Shown here in pieces: positions 36,953 to 48,567 of a stretch of 64,000 nucleotides of DNA (its first letter is position 1; the number at the start of each line of letters is the position of its first letter). Under the pieces are notes generated by a model. That model had not been told where the DNA came from. It did not search any database and saw only the letters and a list, made by a program, of their open reading frames with translations. The position numbers and the translations under genes were made by a program. This DNA comes from Larimichthys crocea (taxonomy: Eukaryota > Chordata > Actinopteri > Sciaenidae): the NCBI RefSeq assembly GCF_000972845.2, contig NC_040032.1:9017324-9081323 (forward strand). Direction: 5' to 3'.

Positions 36953-38847
36953 GTTGTTATTCCTCTTAAAATTCTGCGGCTTGTTTACCTTCAAAAATTC
37001 TTGACTTGTTCCTGAAGAAGTCAAAACATTTTTTCCACAAATTTTTGACTTTTTTTTTTTCCTTCAAAATTCTGACTTATTTCTCAAAATTTTTTTGAAA
37101 TTTTTTTGTTCTCTTAAAATTCTGACATCGGTTCTCAAAATTCTGACTTTTTCCACATAATTCTGACTTTTTTAAAAATGTCTGACGTATTTCTCAAAAT
37201 CGGATTTTTTCTGACAATCGGATTATTTCACTGCTTAAAATTCCTAGAATTCTAACCTTTTTTGTTTTGTTTTTTGTAAATTCTGACGTTTTTCTGAAAT
37301 TCAAAACATTTTTCAACAAATTTGATTTTTTTTTCTTCAAATTCTGAACTCGCCCATAAAAGTCTGACTTTTTCTCTTAAAATTCTGACTTTTTCTGACA
37401 ATTCTGACTTTTTTTCTCTCAAAATTCTCATTTTTTATCTGACAATTCTGACTTTTTTTCTCTTAAAATTCTGACTTATTTTCTGGAATTCTGATTTGTT
37501 TTCCACAAATTTGGACTTTTTTTTTCTTCGAAATTTCCTGACCTCGTATTCCATAAAAATTCTGACTTTTTGTTCTCTTAAAATGCTGACTTTTTCCTGA
37601 CAATTCAGACTTTTTCCTCTTAAAATTCTGGCTCTTGGACATGCAAAATTCTGACTTGTTCCTGGAATTCAAAACATTTTTTCCAAAATTTTTGACTTTT
37701 TTTCCTTCCCTTAAAAATCCTGACTTTATTTCTCAAAATCTTGACTGTTTTTTCCTCTTAAAGTTCCTGTCATCTGTTCTCAAAATTCGGACTTTCACAT
37801 ATTCTACTTTTTAAAAAAAATTCGGACGTATTTCTCAAAATCTGATGTTTTCTGACAATTCTGAACTTTGTTTCTCTCAAATTCTATTTTTTAATCTGAC
37901 AATTCTGACGTTTTTTCTCTTAAAAATTTTTAACTTATTTTCTGGGAATTCAGATTTTTTCCCCACAAAGTTTTTTGACCTTTTTTTCCTTCAAAATTCT
38001 GACTTATTTCTCAAAATTGTGACATTTTTTTCTCTTAAAAGTCCTGACATCTGTTCTCAAAATTCTGACTTTTCCACATAATTCTGAACTTTTTAAAAAG
38101 AATTCTGACTTATTTCTCAAAATTCCTGATTTTTTCTGACATTCCCTGAAATTTTTTCCCTGTCTTAAAATTCTAGAATTCTAACCTGTTTTTTTTTTTT
38201 TTTTTAATCTGACTGACTTTTTTTTTCTGAAAAGTCAAAAAAGTTTTCTTTTTCCTTCCAACAGTTGATTTTTTTTTCTCAAATTCTGACTCATCCCATA
38301 AAAATTCTGACTTTGGTTTCTCTTAAAATTCGGACTTTTCTGACAAGTCTGACTGTTTTTTTTTTTTTTCACTAATTTTTGACTTTTTTTTGTCAAAATT
38401 CTGACTTGTTTTTCCGGCAATTCTGACTTTTCCCGCTCACAACTTCTGACTTTTCCTTTTCCCTGGAAATTCTGACTTTTTCCTTTTTCCCTCGTAAATT
38501 CTGGGTTGTCCCTCAAAATCTGACTTTTCCTGAGAATTCAAAACATTTTTACCACAAATTGTTGACATTGTTTTTTCTTAAAAAATTTTGACTTATTTCT
38601 TAAAATTCTGATATTTTTTCTCTTAAAATTCTGACATCTGTTCTCAAAATTCTGACTTTTTCCACAAAATTTTGACTAATTTCTCAAAATTCTGACTTTT
38701 TTCTCTCTCAAAATTCTGACTTTTTCTGAGAATTATTACTTTTTTCCCACATTTTTTTGAAACCTTTTTTTTCAAAGTTCATGACTTATTTCTCAAAATT
38801 ATGTACTTTTTCTCTTAAAATGCGGGACTCATTCCCTAAAAATTCTT

Positions 38848-39098
38848 GTCCAGAGGAGCGTCCATGTCGTGGTGATGGGACTAAACTGTGCCGGGGTCGG
38901 AACCCTCAAGTCTACCTGCACATCAGTGAAAATGTTCATAACCGCAATGGAAATGAAGCTCAGCGGGGAAGGAAAGTCATCTCTTACAATCGTCCAAAGC
39001 ACACAGAGACAAAGTCCATGAATAAAAAGTCTGATCGTTTATTCGTCCACTTTCTTGTGTTCCCAAATAAACTCATCAGTAACATTTCTCTCCTGTCA
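38848..39098 (+). repeat. Array spacer S2
   Basis: Begins CAGAGGAGCGTCCATGTCGT and ends TTCTCTCCTGTCAC, then the T-rich array restarts with TTTTTTCAGAATTCTAACC. It shares its first ~45 bases with the satellite unit at 62400-62480 in inverted form. Confidence 0.85.
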
Positions 39099-40187
39099 CT
39101 TTTTTCAGAATTCTAACCTTTTTAAAAAAAAAAATCGGTCCTTTTTTTCTGAGAATTCTGACTTTTTTTTCAAATAATTTGGACTTTTTTGTCAAAAGTC
39201 CTGACTGATTTCTCAAGATTTCTGACTTTTTTTCTCCTAAAAATCCGATTTTTTTTCTGGCCATTCTGACTTTTTTCGCTCAAATGCTGCCTTATTTTCC
39301 TCGTAGAATTCTGCTGGGCGTTTCCCTGAAAATTCGAGTTTTTTCCTTCAAAATTCTGACTTATTTCCTCAAAATTTTGACTTTTTTCTCTTAAAATTCT
39401 GAACACTGTTCTCAAAATTCTGACTTCCACAGAATTTTGATTCCGTTTTTTTTTTTAAGTCTGACTTATTTTTCTCAAAATTGTATTTTTTTCTCTTAAA
39501 ATTCTGACTATTTTCTGGGAATTCTGATTTTTTTTCCACAAAATTTTGACTTTTTTTTTTCTTCGAAATTCTGACTTCTGACTCATCTCATAAAAAGTCT
39601 GACTTTGTTTCTCTAAAATGCTGACTTTTTCCTGACAATTTCCTGACCTTTGTTCCTCTTAAAATGCTGGCTGTTTACCTTCAAAAAATTCCTGATGTTT
39701 TTCCTGAGAATTCAAAACATTTTTCCACAATTTTTGACTTTTTTTCCTTCAAAATTCTGACTTATTTTCTCAAAATTTTTTGACATTTTTTTTTCTCTTA
39801 AAGTCTGACATCTGTTCTCAAAAATTCTGACTTTTTCCACATAATTCTGAATTTTTAAACAAAATTCTGACTTATTTCGCAAAAATTCATGGATTTTTTC
39901 TGACAATATCTGATTTTTTTCCTGTCTTAAAATTCTAGAATTCTAAACCTTTTTTTGTTTTTTTTTTTAATCTGACTTTGGTGTCTGAAAATTCAAAAAA
40001 CATTTTTCACAATTTGATTTTTTTTCTGCAAAATTCTGACTCATCCCATAAAATTCTGACTTTTCTGAGAATTATTACTTTTTTTCCACATTTTTTGAAA
40101 CTTTTTTTTCAAAGTTCTGACTTATTTCTCAAAATTCTGCCCTTTTTCTCTTAAAATTCTGACTCATTCCCTCAAAATTCTTGTCCA

Positions 40188-40440
40188 GAGGAGCGTCCAT
40201 GCGGGGTGAGGGATAACTGTTGCGGGTCGGAAACCCTCAAGTCTACTGCACATCAGTGAAAATGTTCATAAACTCAAGGAAATGAAGCGCAGCTGGAGGA
40301 AGTCCCATCTCTACAATCGGCAAAGCAAACACAGAGACAAAGTCGATGAAAAATAAAAAGTCTGATCGTTTTATGTCGTCCACATTTCTTGTGTTTCCCA
40401 AATAAACTCCATCAGTAACATTTCTCCTCCTGTCACCTTT
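40188..40440 (+). repeat. Array spacer S3
   Basis: Same as S2, with more single-base changes (CAGAGGAGCGTCCATGCGGG). Array restarts after it. Confidence 0.85.
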
Positions 40441-42044
40441 TTTTCAGAATTCTAACCTTTTAAAAAAAAAAAAAAATCTGTCTTTTTTCTGAGAATTCTG
40501 ACTTTTTTTTCCACATAATTTTGACTTTTTTTTTTCAAAATTCTGACTTATTTCTCAAGATTCTGACTTTTTTTCTCTTAAAACCCGATTTTTTTCTGGC
40601 AAGTCTGACTTTTTTTCTCTCAAATTCGGCCTTATTTCCTCTTAGAATTCTGGCTTTTCCCCTGAAAATTCCTGAGTTTTTTCCTTCAAAATTCCTGACG
40701 TATTTCTCAAATTTTTTGACATTTTTTTCTCTAAAATTCTACATCTGTTCTCAAAATTCTGACTTTTCCACATAATTTTGATTTTCCTTTTTTTTTTTTG
40801 TTTAATTCTGACGTTAATGTCTCAAAATTGTGATTTTTTTCACTCTTAAAAGTCTGACTTATTTTCTGAATCTGATTTTTTTTTTCCACAAAATTTTGAC
40901 TTTTTTTTTCTTCGAAATTCTGACTCCATCTCATAAAATTCTGACTTTTTTTCTCTTAAATGCTGACTTTTTCCTGACAATTCTGACTTTTTTTCCTCTT
41001 AAAATTCTGGCGTTTTACCTTAAAAATTCTGCTTTTTCCTGAGAATTCAAAACGAACTTTTTTTCCAATCCCACAACTGTTTTCCCTTCAAGCAAAATTC
41101 TGACTTATTTCGCAAAATTTTGACATTATGTTTCTCTTAAAATTCTGACATCTGTTTCTCAAAATTCGGACTTTTTTCCACATAATTTTGATTCTTTTTT
41201 TTTTTTTTAATTCTGACTTATTTCACTCAAAAGTGTGATTTTTTTCTCTTAAAATTCTGACTTATTTTCTTTTATTTTTCTGGGAATCTGATTTTTTTTT
41301 GCACAAAATTTTGACTTTTTTTTCTTCGAATTCTGACTCACTCTAAAAAATTCTGAACTTTTTTTCTCTTAAAATGCGGACTTGTTTCCCTGAACAATGA
41401 TCTGACTTTTTCCTCTTAAAATTCTGGCTTTTTACTCAAAAATTCTGGACTTTCCTGAGAATTCAAAAACTTTTTTTCCACAAATTTTTCCTTCGAAAAT
41501 TCTGACGTATTTCTCAAAATTTTGACATTTTTTTCGCCTTAAAAGTCTGACATCTGTCTCAAAATTCCTGACCTTTTTAAAAAAAAATTCCTGACTTATT
41601 TCCTCAAAATTCTGATTTTTTCTGACAATTCTGATTTTTCCTGTCTAAATTCTAAAATTCCTAATCTTTTTTTTTTTTTTTAAATCTGAACGTGTTTTCT
41701 GAAAATTCAAAACATTTTTTTCCACAAATTTTGATTTTTTTGCTTCAAATTCTTGACTTCTGGACTTTTTCCACATAATTTTTGGACTTTTTTTTTTTAT
41801 TCTGACCTTATTTCTCAAATTCTGATTTTTTTCTGACAATTCTGATTTTTTTCCTGTCTTAAAATCTAGAATTCTAACCTTTTTTTTTTTTTTTTTTTTA
41901 ATCTGACTCAAATTTCCTTCTCAAATTCTGACTTTTTCCCCACAAAATTTTAAAACTTATTTCTTTAATTCGACTTCTTTGTTCCTCTTAAAAAATTCAG
42001 ACTTTGTTTCCTCTTAAAATTCTGATTATCCCCTCAAAATTCGT

Positions 42045-42345
42045 CTCCAGAGGGAGCGTCCATGGCATGGTGAATGGGACTAAACTGTTTTCAGAAACTC
42101 GAGGAAATGAAGCTCAGCTGGAGGAATTCATCTCTACAATCGTCCAAAAGAACAAAGAGACAAAAGTCCATGAATAAAAAGTCGGATCGTTTATTTAGTT
42201 TTATATTCGTCCATTGAACAGAAAGATGGGCCAACCCGTGACAGGAAGTACATGTTGTAACATTCATTCAGCATTTTCATCAAGCAACAAAACGTAGGAA
42301 GTTTTCTCGTGTTCCCAATAAACTCATCAGTAACTTTCGTGTGTA
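42045..42345 (+). repeat. Array spacer S4
   Basis: Same spacer type (AGAGGGAGCGTCCATGGCAT), here followed by non-array sequence instead of another T-rich block. Confidence 0.8.
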
Positions 42346-42960
42346 ATCGTAAAATGGCTTCATCATAATGACACAATGAAAGTAGGGGCACAGCACGCCA
42401 CTACTGGTTTTGCAAGCTTTGGTTTGTTGGCCACTTCAAGTTTGGTGTTTATGGTACTTTTATGGGTGTACTGAACGGTTTGAACTGTTTGAACTGTGAA
42501 TGCTCACAGGAAGGTCAGGGGGGCAGTTATGGCGTCATTTCAGTGCCAAAATCCAAGTGCATAAAAACTATAAATCACCGCATGAAGACCACTCTCTGCG
42601 CACTTCACCGTCACCTCTGCAAGGGAGAATGGAGTATCCATTCAGAGGTGTTGGCGAGCGGCAGAGTTGGTTTTTATGTGTGATGATTATGGCCACGGAA
42701 AAATGAGAGTGCCATAAATTGAAATAGTCAGTGGATTGAACTCGACCTCGCCGATCATTACGACACTCCAGAAAAGTATAAAAATGGCACAAACGAGAGT
42801 TCTCTTCAAAAAAACATAAAATAAACGCAAGCGAATTCATTTCTGTCTCATCAGCATCAGGAAATTAGTACTCAGGACAGAGATGAGTTTGAAGCTGCAG
42901 TACAGTTATTAGACGGTCAAGGGGCGCACACTTTGGTTACCGTCGACACTTCATGAAGAA
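42346..42960. other. Unassigned sequence between arrays
   Basis: About 600 bases not matched elsewhere in the window. Short open frames on both strands (up to 90 codons) show no family I recognise. It could be a degraded mobile element; nothing in it proves that. Confidence 0.35.
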
Positions 42961-43720
42961 AGCACCAAAATGTGCTGGCAGAGGAGCGTCCATGTCTGGT
43001 GAATGGGACCTACAATTGCGGGTCGAATGAAGAAGCTCAAGTCTCAAGTCTAACCGGCACGTAAAGAGAGAGAAGAGACGCGCGTACAACAACCCTGATG
43101 AATTTAATGAAAAACTTTTTTAAAGGCTGGAAAAAACACTGAAATATGGACCAATAATTTAAGTTTGTGTTGAATTCTTATAAAGTTAAATGCCCTGCAG
43201 AGGCCTTTAATATAATGAAGTTTAATACCAATTAATAAAAACAGTTTGTTAAAACAGACAAAACAAACATTGGAAATAATAATTATAAAATGTGATAAGT
43301 GCCCTCAAATGTAAAAAATTTCAGAAATAATATAATTTAAATCTGATGAAGTGTTTATATTTTAAAATACTTTTTTGGCAAAACATTTATGAATGATGAT
43401 TTATGATTGGTTTTTTGTTGAGTATTTTTTCATCTTTAAGTAAAGCTCATCTTACCTTGCTGCATTAGTCGGTTCTAACTGTTGGTAAGGTTTTGTGGTA
43501 TGATAAACCCTCTGTACAATGAATGAAGCATTTGGACGATGAAGATCTAAATATTGGTCAAAATACGATGTTACTTAATCAACATCCTGTAACTTTCCAC
43601 TGATGATCTACCGTCCTGTGAAAACCTCTGTGACGCATCCTGTTTGACCCACTGCCTGTGATCAGGTAAACGGTGGTCTCTGTCATTCGTACGTCCCGGT
43701 TCATCACACTATGTAACTTG

Positions 43721-43722
<2 letters not shown>

Positions 43723-43794
<72 letters not shown>

Positions 43795-43809
43795 GGGGGG
43801 GTTTTTGTG

Positions 43810-43904
<95 letters not shown>

Positions 43905-44182
43905 GGGGGGTGTTGGTTTTTTTTTTTGTTTTTTTTTTTTTTTTGTTGTTTTTTTTTTTTTTGTTTTTTTTTTTGTGTTTGTTTTTTTTTTTTTTTGTTT
44001 TGTGTTTTTTTTTTTGGGTGTTTTTTTTTTGTTTTTTTTTTTTTTTTTTTGTTTTTGGTGTTTTGTTTTTGTTTTTTTTGTTTTTGTTGTTTTTTGTGTG
44101 TGGGGAGGGGGGGGGGGGGGGGGGGGGGGGAGGGGGGGAGGGGGGGGTTTTTTTTTTTTTAGGGTTTTTGTTTTTTGGGGGG

Positions 44183-44216
<34 letters not shown>

Positions 44217-44494
44217 GTTTTTTTTTTTTAAGGGGGGGGGGAAGGGGAGTTTGGGGGAGGGGGGTGGGGTTGAGTTTCTTTTTGGGGGGGGGAGGAGGGG
44301 GGAGGGAGGGGAGGGGGGGGGGGGGGGGGGGGAGGGGATTGGGGGGGGGGGGGGGGGGAGGGGGGGGGGGGGGGGGAGGGAGGGGGGGGGGGGGAGTTTG
44401 TTTTTTTTTGAAGGGGGGGGGGGGGTTTTTTTTGTTGTTTTTTGGGGGGGGGGTTTGTGGTTTGGGGGGGGGGAGGGGGGGGGGGGGTTTTTTT

Positions 44495-44554
<60 letters not shown>

Positions 44555-44581
44555 TTTTTTTTTTTTTTTGGAGTTTGGGGG

Positions 44582-44619
<38 letters not shown>

Positions 44620-44652
44620 GGGAGGAGGGGGGGGGAGGGGGGGGGGGTTTTT

Positions 44653-44684
<32 letters not shown>

Positions 44685-44807
44685 TTTTTTTTTGGGGGGG
44701 GGGGTGTTTTTTTTTTGTTTTTTTGTTTTTGGTTGTTTGGGGGGGGGGGGGGGGGGGGGGTTTTTTTTTTTTTGTTTTTTTTTGGTTTGGTTTTTTTTTT
44801 TTTTTTT
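43723..44807 (+). repeat. G/T island: 1,085 bases of almost only G and T
   Basis: Alternating long homopolymers of G and T with a few A and a single C. The longest G run is about 92 bases (43812-43903). It replaces roughly 30 bases (starting CTCCGGGTCGGG) found at the same place in the satellite unit at 61740-61770. Glycine/phenylalanine and proline/lysine frames of about 380-400 codons here are translations of homopolymers. Most likely a sequencing or assembly artefact. Confidence 0.95.
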
Positions 44808-45009
44808 GAAGGACTTTGAGAGTAAACGTAACGCTTTACGCACTAAGGTCACACAGCAGCAAACTATTTCACTGAGTCTGGTGAAACTGGATCATATGTT
44901 ATGGAGGGAAAATGTTTCTGTTGTCCCTCTGATGTCCTCCGGCTGCTCGCGCAACTCTCTGTGATTTACAGAGTTTAATGATGGACATGAAGTAAACTGC
45001 TGACAGCTG

Positions 45010-45640
45010 TAGCTGCTGTTTAGCTCATGTTGAGCTTCAGTACCTGGTTAGCTCTGTTAGCTCAGTCTGTTAGCTGCTGTTTAAGCTCATGTTAGCTCAG
45101 TCCTGTGTAGCGCGGTACTCACGTTAGCTTTAGTCTTTAGCTGCTGTTAGCTCATGTTAGCTCAGTCTGTTGCTGCTGTTTAGCTCGTGTTGAGACTTGC
45201 TGTTTAGCTCATGTTGCTACAGTCTGTTAGCTGCTGTTAGCTAATGTTAGCTCAGTACTGTGAGCTGACTTGTTAGCTCAGTCTGTTAGCTGATGTTAGA
45301 TCATGTTAGCTCAGTCCAGGTTAGCTGCTGTGTAGCTCATGTTTAGCTCATCCTGGTTTAGCTGTGTTAGCTCATGTTAGTGCTCAGTCTGTTAGCTTCA
45401 TGTTAGCTCAGTCTGTTAGCTGCTGTTAGCTCATGTTTAGCTAAGCTGTTAGCTCATGTTAGCTTCATGTTACTCATGTTAGCTCAGTCTGTTATGCTCA
45501 ATGTTAGCTCATGTTAGCTCACGTCGTTGATCATGTTAGCTCATGTTAGCTCAGTCTGTTAGCTTTCATGTTAGCGTCAGGCTGTTAGCTCATGTTAGCT
45601 CAGTCTGTTAGCTTCTGTTAGCTCAGTTACAAACAAATAA
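45010..45640 (-). repeat. GAGCTAACAT-type short tandem array (inverted)
   Basis: About 630 bases of 10-11-base units reading GTTAGCTCAT or GTTAGCTGCT on the plus strand, with many single-base errors. Part of the inverted satellite unit. Confidence 0.93.
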
Positions 45641-46047
45641 AGTTTTTCCTTTTGCAGACACGGATTTCAGAATTGATGTTTCTTCCGTACCTGTCGGCCA
45701 CATTGGAATGCTTCTTTCCTCTTTCTCCAGGAGTGAACGTCTCCTGCATCTTGCGAATGAAGGTTGAGGAGCTACAACACACCGAATACTGATTAACAGG
45801 AAGTCTACTTGGCTATCTTCTACAGGGGATCTGTCACTGTGTCCTGCATTCCTCCGTGGTGACGCGTTAACTTTCTAAAGTGTTTTCTGATTGGAGTGTT
45901 AAGCGTTACCATGTCCTTTTGGCCCTCTGTTTGTCTCCTGGTTTCTTCCTTCTCTTTTGAACTCTTAAACGAGACTCATTAACCTCCTGCACGCGCGCCT
46001 TAATGAGAGTCACACATGGCTGTTCTTCCATCGTCCTGGCCCGGGTG

Positions 46048-47294
46048 TTATCTGACCTGCTGGTACAGTTTGCGCAGTTCATCCCAGAAGAACAGAGACA
46101 GAATGGTGTGCGGGCCGAGCCGGAAAGAAGACGCTCCGAGGCCTTGTAGAGTCCCATCAAGCCCTCCGTCCTCAGCGTCCTTCGAGAAGCAGTCGGCGAA
46201 TCCCGTTATAGAGCTCCCCTGGAGGACGAAAGGAACGGAGGTCAGTGTGAGCAGCTGTCAGTCTAACAGTGAAACACGAGCGACAGAACTCTGAACCGCA
46301 AGTGTCCAGTCTAACAGTAACAAGCGACAGAACCTCTGAACCGGCAGTGTACCCAGTCTAACGTGAACCAGCGCAGAACCTCGAACCAACAGTGTCCAGT
46401 CTAACAGTGAACACAGCAACAGAAACGCTGACCAGCCAGTGTCATCCTACAGTGAACAGGCTACAGAACCTCTTGAACCGGCAGTGTCCAGTCTAACAGT
46501 GAACACGGCTACAGAACCTCTGAAACCGGCAGTTGTCCAGTTCTAACAGTGAACACGGCAACAGAACCGTCTGAACCCGGCAGTGTCAGTCTACAGTGAA
46601 CACGGCGACAAACTCTGAACCGGCAGTGGTCCAGTCCTAACAGTGAACAACACGGCGACAGAACCTCTGAAACCGGCAGTGTCCCCATTCAACAGCGACA
46701 CAGCTCCGAACCTCTGAACCGGCAGTGTCCAGTCTAAACAGCGAACACAGCTCAGACCTCTGACCGGCAGGTCCAGTCCGTAACAAGCGAACAACGGCGA
46801 CAAGAACCTCTGAACCGGCAGTTGGCAAAGTCCTAACAGCGAACACGGCGACAGAACCTCTGAACCGGCAAGTGGTCCATCTAACCAGCGAAACGGCGAC
46901 AGAACCTTTGAACCGGCAGTGTCCAGTCTACAGCGAACCAACACAGCGACGAACCGTCTGAACCGGCATGGTCATTAATAACAGGGAACACGAGCGACAG
47001 AACCTCTGAACCGGCAGTGTCCAGTCTTAACAGTGAACACAGCGACAGAACCTCTGAACCAGCAGTGTCCAGTCTAACAACAGTGAACACAGCGACAGAA
47101 CCTCTGAACAAAGCAGTGTCCAGTCTAACAGTTGGTCCTCTCTCTACAGACCTTGCCCAGCTGAATCCACGGGTTGGTTGTAGAGCGCGTGGCTCACAAC
47201 AACATCAAACGGCGTCAATAGCAGGACCACGACCACTGCTGCGATTCCATGCCGGCACGCAGAGCCACACCAGCCTGTTTTTCTTTGGGAACAC
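46048..47294 (-). pseudogene. slc25a35: slc25a35-like, last two exons only, frameshifted
   Basis: Minus-strand mitochondrial carrier. Exon 47152-47294 encodes LLTPFDVVVSHALYNQPVD and the last exon 46048-46218 encodes [20 protein letters not shown] then [19 protein letters not shown] and a TAA stop. The motif [13 protein letters not shown] is typical of SLC25A35/A34; the substrate of that carrier is not well established. One-base indels break the frame near 47245 and near 46185-46195 and 46155. Upstream exons would lie at higher coordinates but are missing: 47300 onward is the slc25a15 flank. The frameshifts may be sequence error, since this is the noisy zone. The intron is filled with a 47-bp minisatellite. 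Confidence 0.75.
46225..47140 (-). repeat. 47-bp minisatellite in slc25a35 intron
   Basis: About 19 tandem units containing GACAGAACCTCTGAACCGGC and CAGTCTAACAGTGAACAC, each with different single-base indels. It fills almost the whole intron between the two exons. Confidence 0.93.
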
Positions 47295-47450
47295 CTGAAG
47301 AAGAGAAGAAGAAGAAGAAGAGAAAACGTGTTGAGGCGAGTGAAGCTAAAACAGGACGGCACAGGAAGTTCAAACGAGAAGTTACAGCACACCCTGCTGG
47401 CTGTTTGAGGTTATTGAAGTTTTTTCAACCTTTCATATACATAAATACAC

Positions 47451-47495
47451 ACACACACACACACATACATATATATATATATGTATATGTGTGTA

Positions 47496-47555
<60 letters not shown>

Positions 47556-47610
47556 TACACACATATACATATATATATATATGTATGTGTGTGTGTGTGT
47601 GTGTATTTAT
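47451..47610. repeat. CA / TA / TG composite microsatellite
   Basis: Alternating CA, AT and TG blocks forming an extended near-palindrome, matching the repeat around the N gap at 22960-23222. It marks the left end of duplication B copy 2. Confidence 0.92.
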
Positions 47611-47899
47611 GTATATGAAAGGTTGAAAAAACTTCAATAACCTCAAACAGCCAGCAGGGTGTGCTGTAACTTCTCGTTATTTTATTTTGAAAACCAAAAC
47701 AACAAGCGCGTATACCGGAAGCTTTAGCATTCGCATCAAAGATCGTAAGTTGTGAGGAGATAACACAGCGGCTACTTTTTTGTCTCTGTACATTTATACA
47801 TATATTTCTGTGTTTTCCCGCCTCTGCAGCGCAGTTTGATGGCAGCAAAATGAAGGTCCGTCATTGTTTCGATCATTTTATTTGTAATGTTCAATATAT

Positions 47900-48370
47900 T
47901 CAGAGGAGGATGGGCGGGAGAGAATAACGCGGCGGTGGTTTGGGTGTCTGGGTTTCGATGAGAGTGAGCGCTCCTCTCCGTGTGTCCTCCTCTCTGGCTC
48001 CGTGGTCTCCGGCCGGTCGATCCGCTCATTGACCGCAGACAGCGGCCTCCCGCCGGCTTCACTCAGCGACAGCGACCCGATACACTCTGGATGTTTGAGC
48101 CCAGCATGCGTTCAGCTGCGGACGACGTCAGCTCCGGTCAGCAGCTCTCCCGGTTCGGTTTGTTGGTTCCACTCATAAAGACTCGAAGCCGGTCGGCAGA
48201 GGACGGGTTGATGCTCCGAGCGGAACCAGGATCTGTCCTGTGAGGTTCGTATCCAGGCTCAGTTCGACCTGAAACACTCGGCTCCAACTTTTCGGAACTT
48301 TCCGGAGAATTTACGGAGTCGCACGAGTGTTGCTAACGGCTGTTGCTAAGTTACGCGTGTGGCGGCGCCA
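47900..48370 (+). promoter_or_regulatory. CpG-rich block, probable slc25a15 promoter / first exon
   Basis: GC-rich, CpG-dense DNA between the divergent slc25a35 and slc25a15 genes, conserved with 23510-23960. A shared or bidirectional promoter is possible. It ends in GTGTGGCGGCGCCAAAAAG before an A/T-rich stretch. No start site can be fixed. Confidence 0.4.
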
Positions 48371-48567
48371 AAAAGAGATTTATTTTTTATTTTTATTTTT
48401 TTACGTTTTACTCCAAAATTTATTTTGAGTCTAAAAGACAAAAAAAACTACAAACATGTATTTTAGTTATTTTTATATTTTAAATATGTGTTTATGTCCG
48501 GACTACAAATGGCGTTTTGGCGCCATCTGCCGGTGACCACGTGGTACACACGGAGAGGTTACATCAG

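Larger units (their letters stand above)
34552..42040 (+). repeat. T-rich satellite, long noisy block
   Basis: About 7.5 kb built from a degenerate 16-17-base unit of the type AAAATTCTGACTTTTTT, always T-rich on the plus strand, interrupted by spacers at 38848-39098 and 40188-40440. The cleaner block at 60060-61022 shows the same units arranged in ~388-base higher-order repeats. Frames rich in ILTFF or KKSQNF are translations of this array. Confidence 0.95.
42965..45645 (-). repeat. 1.5-kb satellite unit, inverted copy with insert
   Basis: Reverse complement of the units at 61025-62528 and 62529-64000. Left part (42965-43722) matches the non-array portion, for example GGCTGGAAAAAACACTGAAA against TTCAGTGTTTTTACAGCC. 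Right part holds GTTAGCTCATGTTAGCTCAG repeats. The unit is split by the G/T island at 43723-44807. Confidence 0.9.

Noticed and set aside
34606..41911. Many frames of 60-100 codons with ILTFF or KSQNF patterns
   Set aside because: Translations of the T-rich satellite.
43673..44964. Frames of 378-404 codons rich in Gly/Phe or Pro/Lys
   Set aside because: They translate G and T homopolymers of the G/T island; no domain, no codon structure, and three frames are open at once.
47980..48243. Open frame upstream of slc25a15 that is also partly open at 23587-23781
   Set aside because: The two copies diverge by indels after 25 codons and the composition is that of a CpG island; more likely promoter or 5' UTR.
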